DNA from: Verminephrobacter eiseniae EF01-2
GTDB lineage: Bacteria > Pseudomonadota > Gammaproteobacteria > Burkholderiales > Burkholderiaceae_C
Reading direction: 5' to 3'
Length of the DNA stretch: 64,000 nt
NCBI RefSeq assembly: GCF_000015565.1
Contig: NC_008786.1
Location: 1,612,001-1,676,000, forward strand
The position numbers and the translations under genes are program-made. Under the pieces are notes generated by a model. It was given only the letters and a program-made list of their open reading frames with translations. It was not told the DNA's origin and made no database searches. Below, piece after piece: positions 57,200 to 64,000 of the stretch (positions are counted from its first letter, which is position 1; every line of letters starts with the position of its first letter).

Positions 57200-58399
57200 C
57201 TAGTCCCAGCACAGCGCACCACCGGACTGGTATTCGATGACCCGGGTCTCGAAGAAGTTACGCTCCTTCTTCAGGTCGATCATTTCGCTCATCCACGGGA
57301 ACGGGTTGGTTTCTTGGGGGAACAGCGTCTCCAGCCCGATCTGCGTGGCGCGGCGGTTGGCGATGTAGCGCAGGTAGCCCTTGAACATCGAGGCATTCAT
57401 GCCCAGCACGCCATGGGGCATGGTGTCTTCGGCGTAGCGATATTCCAGTTCCACCGCCTGAAGAAACAGCGCCTCGATCTCGGCCTTGAACGCAGTCGTC
57501 CAGAGCAGGGGGTTTTCCAGTTTGATCTGATTGATCAGGTCGATGCCGAAGTTGCAGTGCATCGACTCGTCGCGCAGTATGTATTGGTACTGCTCGGCAG
57601 CACCGGTCATCTTGTTTTGGCGGCCCAGCGCCAGGATCTGCGCGAAGCCGACATAGAAGAACAGGCCTTCCATCAGGCAGGCAAAGACGATCAGCGACTT
57701 GAGCAGCGTCTGGTCGTTGGCTGCGCTGCCGGTGTGAAAGTGGGGGTCCATGATCGCCTCGATGAAGGGGATCAGGAACTGGTCCTTGTCGCGGATCGAC
57801 CGGACTTCGTTGTAGGCGTTGAAGATCTCGCTCTCATCGAGCCCGAGCGACTCCACGATGTACTGGTAGGCGTGGGTGTGGATGGCTTCCTCGAAAGCCT
57901 GGCGCAGCAGGAACTGGCGGCACTCGGGAGCGGTGATGTGGCGGTAGGTGCCCAGAACGATGTTGTTCGCCGCCAGCGAGTCGGCGGTGACGAAAAAGCC
58001 CAGATTGCGCTTGATGATGCGCCGCTCGTCATCGCTCAGTCCGCCCGGGGTTTTCCACAGCGCGATGTCGCGTGTCATGTTCACTTCCTGCGGCATCCAG
58101 TGGTTGGCGCAACTGGCCAGGTATTTTTCCCAGGCCCATTTGTACTTGAGCGGCACCAGTTGGTTGACATCGGTCTGGCCGTTGATGATGCGCTTGTCGG
58201 CCGCGTTCACACGGCGCTGCGCTGCGTCGGGGGCTTGGTGTCGGGTGCCGCTGCTGGCGGGGGCGATGCCGGTGGCCGGGCGTGATGTGGTGGTGGTCTG
58301 GAAAGACAGCGGCGCTTGCCTCGCCTGGCGGCTGTTGCTCAGACCGCCGTCGAATCGGTTCTGCGCTGAGGGCTTGACTTCTTCGTCCCAGGTCAACAT
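57200..58399 (-). CDS. nrdB: NrdB, class I ribonucleotide reductase small subunit
   Basis: This 399-aa di-iron protein makes the tyrosyl radical needed by NrdA. Ligands and radical site are visible: [14 protein letters not shown] (Asp), [12 protein letters not shown] (Glu, His, and Tyr four residues after the His), CLMEGLFFY (Glu), and RDESMHCNF (Glu, His). The first ~70 residues are an extra, probably disordered segment. The C-terminus carries the peptide that docks on NrdA. It lies 126 bp after nrdA and shares its promoter. Confidence 0.95.
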   Translation of the reverse strand: MLTWDEEVKPSAQNRFDGGLSNSRQARQAPLSFQTTTTSRPATGIAPASSGTRHQAPDAAQRRVNAADKRIINGQTDVNQLVPLKYKWAWEKYLASCANHWMPQEVNMTRDIALWKTPGGLSDDERRIIKRNLGFFVTADSLAANNIVLGTYRHITAPECRQFLLRQAFEEAIHTHAYQYIVESLGLDESEIFNAYNEVRSIRDKDQFLIPFIEAIMDPHFHTGSAANDQTLLKSLIVFACLMEGLFFYVGFAQILALGRQNKMTGAAEQYQYILRDESMHCNFGIDLINQIKLENPLLWTTAFKAEIEALFLQAVELEYRYAEDTMPHGVLGMNASMFKGYLRYIANRRATQIGLETLFPQETNPFPWMSEMIDLKKERNFFETRVIEYQSGGALCWD

Positions 58400-58525
58400 A
58401 GATTTTCCAGTGGTTGGATTATGAAAGCAGTGCTGCTAAAAGAAAAGCGCCCAGGCGTTGCACGGCACGGTTTTGTTGCTTCGCGGCAATGGGCCGGGCA
58501 GCGGATGGGCGGCAAGCCCGGCGGT

Positions 58526-61432
58526 TCATTGGCAGGCTTCGCATGTGGGGTTGTCGAGGGCGCAAAACGCGATGTCGGTGGCCGGCCGGTCGCCCGCCTG
58601 TGCGGCTGCCGTGGACATGGGCGTGGATGTGGCCGCTGCGCCGAAGGCGTCGCCATGCGGGCCCGAGGAAACGGCGTTGAGCTGGCCGGTGTTCACGGTG
58701 CTCATCTCGACATGGGTGGCGCTTTGCGTGCGCAGGTAGTAGGTGGTCTTGAGGCCGCGCACCCAGGCCAATTTGTAGGTCTCGTCGAGCTTTCTGCCCG
58801 AGGCTCCGGCCATGTAGATGTTCAGGCTCTGCGCCTGGTCGATCCATTTCTGGCGGCGCGATGCGGCTTCCACCAACCACTGCGGGTCGACTTCAAAGGC
58901 CGTGGAGTACAGCGCCTTGATGTCCTGCGGCACGCGGTCTATCGGGTGCAGCGAGCCTTTGAAATGCTTGAGGTCCATGATCATCACCTCGTCCCACAGG
59001 CCCAGACGCTTGAGATCGCGCACCAGGCCGGCGTTGATCACGGTGAACTCGCCCGACAGATTGGACTTGACCGACAGATTGCCGAACGATGGTTCTATCG
59101 ATGCATCGACACCGACGATGTTGGAGATGGTGGCGGTCGGGGCGATGGCCACGCAGTTGGAGTTGCGCATGCCGTCTTGCGCGATTTTTTGGCGCAGCGC
59201 ATCCCAGTCGAGCCGCGACGATCGATCGACTTGCAAGTAATCGCCACGGGCCTGGGCGAGCAGGTCCAGGGTGTCGAGCGGCAACTGGCCGCGCTCCCAC
59301 AGCGAGCCTTCGTAGCTCAGGTATTTGCCGCGCTCTTTGGCCAGTTCGGTCGAGGCCCAGTAGGCGTAGTAGCAAATCGCTTCCATCGACTGGTCGGCAA
59401 ATTCCACGGCCGCCTGCGAGGCGTATGGAATGCGCAACTCGTACAGGCAGTCCTGGAAAGCCATCACACCCAGGCCCACCGGACGGTGGCGCAGGTTCGA
59501 GTCGCGCGCCTTGCGCACGGCGTAGTAGTTGATGTCGATCACGTTGTCGAGCATGCGCATCGCCACCGTGATGGTCTGGCGCAGTTTGTCGTGGTCGATC
59601 TGGCCGTCTTTCAAATGCTGCAACAGGTTGACCGAGCCGAGGTTGCACACGGCGGTTTCGCTGTCGCTGGTGTTGAGCGTGATCTCGGTGCACAGGTTCG
59701 ACGAATGCACCACGCCCGCGTGCTGCTGGGGCGAGCGCAGGTTGCAGGCATCCTTGAACGTGATCCAGGGATGGCCGGTCTCGAACAGCATGGTCAGCAT
59801 CTTGCGCCACAGGTCGGTGGCCTGCACCGTCCGGGCCGGCCCGATCGCGCCACGGGCGGCCTGCTCCTCATAGGCCACATAGGCTTTCTCGAAGTCGGCG
59901 CCGAACAATTCGTGCAGGTCGGGCACGCTCGATGGCGAGAACAGCGTCCAATGGCCTTTTTCCATCACGCGGTGCATGAACAGATCGGGAATCCAGTTGG
60001 CCGTGTTCATGTCGTGCGTGCGGCGGCGGTCGTCGCCGGTGTTCTTGCGCAGTTCCAGGAATTCTTCGATGTCCAGGTGCCAGGTTTCCAGGTAGGTGCA
60101 GACTGCGCCTTTGCGCTTGCCGCCTTGGTTTACCGCCACGGCCGTGTCGTTGACCACTTTCAGGAACGGCACCACGCCTTGCGATTCGCCGTTGGTGCCG
60201 GCAATGTAGCTGCCCAGCGCGCGCACGCGCGTCCAGTCGTTGCCCAGACCGCCGGCGAATTTCGACAGCAGCGCGTTTTCCTTGATCGACTCGTAGATGC
60301 CGTCGAGATCGTCGGGCACCGTGGTCAGGTAGCAGCTCGACAACTGCGAGCGCAGCGTGCCGCTGTTGAACAGCGTGGGGGTGCTGGACATGAAGTCGAA
60401 GGACGACAGCACTTCATAGAACTCGATGGCCCGGGCTTCGCGCTCGACCTCGTTGAGCGCCAGACCCATGGCCACGCGCATGAAAAAGACCTGGGGCAGT
60501 TCGATGCGGGTTTTGCGGACATGCAGGAAGTAGCGGTCGTACAGGGTTTGCAGGCCGAGGTAGTCGAACTTCAGGTCGCGCTCGGCCCGTATGGCCGCGC
60601 CCAGGCGTTGCAGGTCGTATTGCAGCAGGCGTTCATCGAGCAGGCCGTTGTCCACGCCCTTCTTGATGAATCGGGGAAAGTAGTCGCCATAGGCCAGCGC
60701 CATCTGGGCCTGGGGCACATCGCTGCCCAGCACCTCGCGCACGATGGTGTGCAGCAGCAGGCGGGCGGTGGCGTAGCTGTAGTCGGGGTCTTTTTCGATC
60801 AGCGTGCGCGCCGCCAGGATGGCGGCTTTGCAGACCTCGTCCATCGGCACGCCGTCATACAGGTTGCGCATGGTTTCGGCCACGATGGGGTCGGCCTTCA
60901 CGTCGGGACCCAGGCCGACGCAGGCCGATTCGATCAGCGCTTGCAGGCGCGCGGGATCGAGCGCGACGCGCACGCCTGCATCGAGCACATGCAGCAAGGC
61001 GGCTGCGGGCTGCTGCGGGCTGCCTTGGCGCGAGCGCTCCTGGGTGCGGCGCTCGCGGTACAGCACATAGGAGCGGGCAATTTCGTGGTGGCCGCCGCGC
61101 ATCAGGCCCAGTTCCACCTGGTCTTGCACATCTTCGATATGGAAGGTGCCGCCGCCCGGGCGCGAGCGCATCAGGGCGCGGGTGACGGTCTGGGTCAGGC
61201 CGTCGACGACTTCGCGCACGCTGGCCGATGCCGCGCCCTGCGTGCCGTGCACGGCCAGAAAGGCCTTCATCATCGCCAGCGCGATCTTCTGCGGCTGAAA
61301 GGGCACCACGGCGCCATTGCGGCGCATGATCTGGTAATGCTCGAGCGCATGGTCGGGGGCTGCCGCTGGCTTGGCCTGGACATCGGCAGGCAGGGTGTGG
61401 GCGGTGGCAGGCTTGTGCAAAGCGGCTTGCAT
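58526..61432 (-). CDS. nrdA: NrdA, class I ribonucleotide reductase large subunit
   Basis: This 968-aa protein reduces ribonucleotides to deoxyribonucleotides. It has an N-terminal ATP-cone (YQIMRRNGAVVPFQPQKIALA, ~33-125) for allosteric control and catalytic-barrel blocks such as NLCTEITLNTSD (catalytic Cys) and GLGNDWTRVRALGSY. The C-terminal CEAC pair receives electrons. The start has AGAGGA upstream. Two NrdR boxes lie ~100-147 bp before it. Confidence 0.96.
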   Translation of the reverse strand: MQAALHKPATAHTLPADVQAKPAAAPDHALEHYQIMRRNGAVVPFQPQKIALAMMKAFLAVHGTQGAASASVREVVDGLTQTVTRALMRSRPGGGTFHIEDVQDQVELGLMRGGHHEIARSYVLYRERRTQERSRQGSPQQPAAALLHVLDAGVRVALDPARLQALIESACVGLGPDVKADPIVAETMRNLYDGVPMDEVCKAAILAARTLIEKDPDYSYATARLLLHTIVREVLGSDVPQAQMALAYGDYFPRFIKKGVDNGLLDERLLQYDLQRLGAAIRAERDLKFDYLGLQTLYDRYFLHVRKTRIELPQVFFMRVAMGLALNEVEREARAIEFYEVLSSFDFMSSTPTLFNSGTLRSQLSSCYLTTVPDDLDGIYESIKENALLSKFAGGLGNDWTRVRALGSYIAGTNGESQGVVPFLKVVNDTAVAVNQGGKRKGAVCTYLETWHLDIEEFLELRKNTGDDRRRTHDMNTANWIPDLFMHRVMEKGHWTLFSPSSVPDLHELFGADFEKAYVAYEEQAARGAIGPARTVQATDLWRKMLTMLFETGHPWITFKDACNLRSPQQHAGVVHSSNLCTEITLNTSDSETAVCNLGSVNLLQHLKDGQIDHDKLRQTITVAMRMLDNVIDINYYAVRKARDSNLRHRPVGLGVMAFQDCLYELRIPYASQAAVEFADQSMEAICYYAYWASTELAKERGKYLSYEGSLWERGQLPLDTLDLLAQARGDYLQVDRSSRLDWDALRQKIAQDGMRNSNCVAIAPTATISNIVGVDASIEPSFGNLSVKSNLSGEFTVINAGLVRDLKRLGLWDEVMIMDLKHFKGSLHPIDRVPQDIKALYSTAFEVDPQWLVEAASRRQKWIDQAQSLNIYMAGASGRKLDETYKLAWVRGLKTTYYLRTQSATHVEMSTVNTGQLNAVSSGPHGDAFGAAATSTPMSTAAAQAGDRPATDIAFCALDNPTCEACQ

Positions 61433-61531
61433 GGGGAAAAATCCTCTTTCCGTGGTCTGGTGTTCGAGCGCGCCCGCAGCATGTGCATCACCGTGTGGCG
61501 GTGGGTCAGGCGCCGGGCCTGGTGCCCGGCG

Positions 61532-61547
61532 ACACTATATATGGTGT
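61532..61547. promoter_or_regulatory. NrdR box 1
   Basis: ACACTATATATGGTGT matches the NrdR consensus (acaCwAtATaTwgtgt) closely. NrdR represses nrd genes when dATP is plentiful. It is the proximal box for nrdA. Confidence 0.88.
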
Positions 61548-61563
61548 CTGCGAGCTGTTCAAG

Positions 61564-61579
61564 ACACTACCTGTAGTGT
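61564..61579. promoter_or_regulatory. NrdR box 2
   Basis: ACACTACCTGTAGTGT is a second box centred 32 bp (three helical turns) from the first, the usual paired arrangement. No nrdR gene is in the window. Confidence 0.85.
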
Positions 61580-61660
61580 GGAGAGGCCAACGCGCCAGGG
61601 CAGAGGCTTCGGACGCCGCCGTGCCGCGCCAGGGACGCCGCAGGCGGCACGCAGGGCGCT

Positions 61661-62260
61661 TCAGTCCTTCGGAAAGCAGTGTCGGGGCCAGCCCAGCGCG
61701 CGCTGCAACTGCGCCCAGTCGAACCCGGGGCCGGGGTCCTGCTTGCGCCCCGGCGCGATATGCTGGTGGCCGGCGATATGTGCTATCGGGTAGCGCAGCG
61801 CAATGTCCCGGCACAGCATGGCCAATGTCCGGTACTGGGCAGGCTCGAAGTGCAGGCCCTCCAGACCTTCGAGTTCGATGCCGATCGAGTCGTCATTGCA
61901 CTGGCCGCGCCCACGGTAGGACGACTGTCCTGCATGCCAGGCGCGCCGATCGCAGTCGACGAACTGTTGCGGCTGGCCGCTGCGGGTGATGAAAAAATGC
62001 GCGGAGACCTGCAGGCCGCGCAGGTTTTGGTAGTAGGGATGGGCCTGCGGGTCCAGCCGGTTGGTGAACAGTTGCTGCACCGCCGTGCCGCCGAACTCGC
62101 CCGGCGGCAGGCTGATCGAGTGCAGCACGATCAGGTCGACCGGGTTGCCTGGTGCCGGGCGCGGGCCATGGTTGGGTGACGGCAGTCTTGGGGCGAAGCG
62201 GTGCCAGCCGCCTTCCCATGGGCCGGCCGCATCCGGCAGGGCTTCAGTCGATGCCGCCAT
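61661..62260 (-). CDS. ampD: AmpD, 1,6-anhydro-N-acetylmuramyl-L-alanine amidase
   Basis: This 199-aa cytoplasmic zinc amidase of wall recycling has VLHSISLPPGEFGG (zinc His), WHAGQSSYRGRGQCNDDSIG, and GHQHIAPGRKQDPGPGFDW with the final His/Asp-type ligands. Its start overlaps the pilR stop by 17 bp. Confidence 0.95.
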   Translation of the reverse strand: MAASTEALPDAAGPWEGGWHRFAPRLPSPNHGPRPAPGNPVDLIVLHSISLPPGEFGGTAVQQLFTNRLDPQAHPYYQNLRGLQVSAHFFITRSGQPQQFVDCDRRAWHAGQSSYRGRGQCNDDSIGIELEGLEGLHFEPAQYRTLAMLCRDIALRYPIAHIAGHQHIAPGRKQDPGPGFDWAQLQRALGWPRHCFPKD

Positions 62261-63746
62261 GTGGCTCTGGAGGCTCTTGATCGTTCGGGACGGCGATGTT
62301 CAGGCGCTTGATGCGGTAGCCGATCTGGCGCATGCTGATGCCCAGCCGGACGGCGGTCGCGCTCCGGTTGAAGCGCGATTCGCGCAGTGCGCGCACCAGT
62401 ATCTCGCGCTCATGCTGGTCGAGCCAGGCTTGCAAGTCGCTCGGCAGCGGCACCGTGGAGCCGGCGTTGTTCCGTGCGAGCGGGTCCTGCGATTGCGATG
62501 TCCGGGCCGGCAGATCGGGGGTCGCGCCGGACGCCTTGGCGGTGGGCCAGTCGACCTGCAACTCCTGGCCATCGCTCAGCGCCACTGCGCGGTGCAGCAG
62601 GTTTTCCAGTTCCCGGACATTGCCCCTGAGCGGATGGGCTGCAATCGCGTTCAACGCGCGTTCCGTCAATGCGGGCAGCGGCATGCCGGATTCCTGGGCG
62701 ATGCGTTGCAGCAGCGCGTTGCACAGTGCGGGCAGGTCCTCGCGCCGCTCGCGCAGCGGGGGGATCACGATCTCGATCACATTCAGCCGGTAGTACAAGT
62801 CTTGGCGAAAGCGGCCCGCCCGCACATCGGCGGCCAGGTCGCGGTGGGTGGCGCTGACGATGCGCACATCGACGGTCTCCTCCTGGGTCGAGCCCAGGGA
62901 GCGCACGCTGCGCTCCTGTATGGCGCGCAGCAGCTTGGACTGCATCACCAGCGGCAGGTCGCCAATCTCGTCCAGAAACAATGTGCCGCCGCGCGCCGCC
63001 TGAAAGTAGCCATCGCGGTCCTGGAATGCGCCGGTGTAGGAGCCTTTGCGGGCGCCGAAGAATTCGGCTTCGAGCAGGTTTTCCGGGATCGCCCCGCAGT
63101 TCACGGCAATCAGCGGGCCGTCGGCACGCTGGCTGCTGGCGTGCAGGGCCTGGGCCACCAGTTCCTTGCCGGTGCCGGATTCGCCATGGATGAGCACCGG
63201 CGCCATGCCCCGTGCAATCTTGGCCACCCGTTGCCGGACGTTGCACATGGCTTGCGATGCGCCTATCAGCCGCTCCAGCGCGGCGCCCGCTCCAGCCGCA
63301 GGCGGCGGTTCGATGCTGGCCGATGGCTGCCGGCCATGGCTGGGGCCGCTGCGCCGGACTGGCACGACGCCCCCGGTGCCTTGCACCGCCGAGGCCACCA
63401 CCGAGCGGAACTGCCGCAGATCCACCGGCTTGGTCAGGTAGTCGAAGGCGCCGCAGCGCAGTGCCTCGACCGCATTTTCTGCCGAGCCGTAGGCGGTCAT
63501 GACCACGCAGCGCTCACGGCGTTGTTGCTCGCGCAGGTCTTGCAGCAGTTCCATGCCGAACCCGTCGGGCAGGCGCATGTCGGCGATCACGACATCGAAG
63601 CGATTGGCCTTGATCTGCTCGCGCGCTTCTTGCACGCTGGCGGCGGTCTCGACGCGATAGCCTTCGCGCAGCAGGGTCAGTTCGTACAGGGTGCGCAGAT
63701 CGGGTTCGTCGTCTACGACAAGTATGCAAGCAGTCGGGGCGTTCAT
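62244..63746 (-). CDS. pilR: PilR-like sigma54-dependent response regulator
   Basis: This 500-aa NtrC-class regulator has a receiver domain ([10 protein letters not shown], phospho-Asp in [11 protein letters not shown], Lys in LTKPVD), then an AAA+ domain with Walker A GESGTGKE, the GAFTGA loop here as GSYTGAF, and [12 protein letters not shown]-terminal Fis-type helix-turn-helix follows ([20 protein letters not shown]). It probably activates type IV pilus genes with RpoN. The GAFTGA motif reads GSYTGAF, a mild variant. It follows the kinase gene by 11 bp. Confidence 0.9.
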   Translation of the reverse strand: MNAPTACILVVDDEPDLRTLYELTLLREGYRVETAASVQEAREQIKANRFDVVIADMRLPDGFGMELLQDLREQQRRERCVVMTAYGSAENAVEALRCGAFDYLTKPVDLRQFRSVVASAVQGTGGVVPVRRSGPSHGRQPSASIEPPPAAGAGAALERLIGASQAMCNVRQRVAKIARGMAPVLIHGESGTGKELVAQALHASSQRADGPLIAVNCGAIPENLLEAEFFGARKGSYTGAFQDRDGYFQAARGGTLFLDEIGDLPLVMQSKLLRAIQERSVRSLGSTQEETVDVRIVSATHRDLAADVRAGRFRQDLYYRLNVIEIVIPPLRERREDLPALCNALLQRIAQESGMPLPALTERALNAIAAHPLRGNVRELENLLHRAVALSDGQELQVDWPTAKASGATPDLPARTSQSQDPLARNNAGSTVPLPSDLQAWLDQHEREILVRALRESRFNRSATAVRLGISMRQIGYRIKRLNIAVPNDQEPPEPHGGID

Positions 63747-63757
63747 GGCGATGCGGT

Positions 63758-64000
63758 TCAGACCACGATGGTGTCGAACAAGGTGGAGGTGTCGGCGGGG
63801 CGGGTGGTGCGGCGAAAACCCACGATGAAGGCGTTGCCGCCGATCTCGCCGCGCAAGGTGTTGCGGTTGACCCGCTGGTAGTTGATGGCCGCCCCATGGC
63901 GTTGGCATAGCTCCCGGCAAATGTACAGGCCCAGTCCGCTGGAGCGACTCTCCGAGGAAAAGAAAGGCTCGAACAGGTGGCGTTGCACGGACTTGTCCAT
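63758..64000 (-). CDS. pilS: PilS-like sensor histidine kinase, C-terminal part (cut by window edge)
   Basis: The last 80 residues show the end of a HATPase domain: LFEPFFSSESRSSGLGLYIC (G1/G2 boxes) and RELCQRHGAAINYQ. The frame continues beyond base 64000. Position directly upstream of a PilR-like regulator makes it the cognate kinase. Confidence 0.85.
   Translation of the reverse strand: MDKSVQRHLFEPFFSSESRSSGLGLYICRELCQRHGAAINYQRVNRNTLRGEIGGNAFIVGFRRTTRPADTSTLFDTIVV

Noticed and set aside
58421..61576. 1051-codon plus-strand open frame opposite nrdA
   Set aside because: Antisense shadow of a conserved gene in GC-rich DNA; its translation shows no family features, while the minus strand encodes full NrdA.

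Overview
The window looks like a chromosomal segment of a high-GC betaproteobacterium of the Comamonadaceae. The evidence is the accB-accC-prmA-DUF3426 gene order, a folB/ttcA/SDR/midA cluster, an AK-rich histone H1-like gene beside nrdBA, and ampD next to pilRS. The very large type I-F CRISPR array beside sugar ABC genes recalls the earthworm symbiont Verminephrobacter. That genus guess is inference from memory of the family, not a database match.

Layout. (1) 1-213: start of an IS630-type transposase (minus strand), cut by the window edge. (2) 299-15247: one CRISPR array of 249 identical 28-bp type I-F repeats and 248 spacers, read on the minus strand. (3) 15248-15376: leader with two exact IHF consensus sites, a collapsed mini-repeat and a possible terminator. 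(4) 15377-24021: complete I-F cas locus, transcribed toward the array as cas1, cas2-3, csy1, csy2, csy3, cas6f. It has two visible control points: a near-perfect LexA (SOS) box in front of cas1, and a sigma70-type promoter in front of csy1. (5) 24168-36475: housekeeping genes (histidine phosphatase, lipoprotein, ttcA, folB, SDR, midA, otsB, cca, GST, MFS, 5-FTHF cyclo-ligase, slt). (6) 36852-44459: a LacI-controlled carbohydrate uptake and catabolism operon of unusual composition. (7) 44494-45186: decayed IS4-type transposase. (8) 45653-56143: mixed housekeeping (second histidine phosphatase, Rieske oxygenase, mpl, tlpA-like, accBC, prmA, PfkB kinase). (9) 56231-64000: H1-like protein, two copies of a 154-bp inverted-repeat element (a third lies at 29391), nrdB-nrdA under two NrdR boxes, ampD, pilR, and part of pilS.

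How it works together. Cas1 and Cas2-3 capture 32-nt spacers and insert them next to the leader, probably with IHF bending the leader. Csy1-Csy2-Csy3-Cas6f process and carry crRNAs, and Cas2-3 degrades targets. The spacers form families that resample the same protospacers with point differences, in both orientations, including a serine recombinase gene and hairpin-forming sequences. The most interesting inference is that the acquisition/nuclease module is under LexA (SOS) control while the Cascade module has its own promoter.
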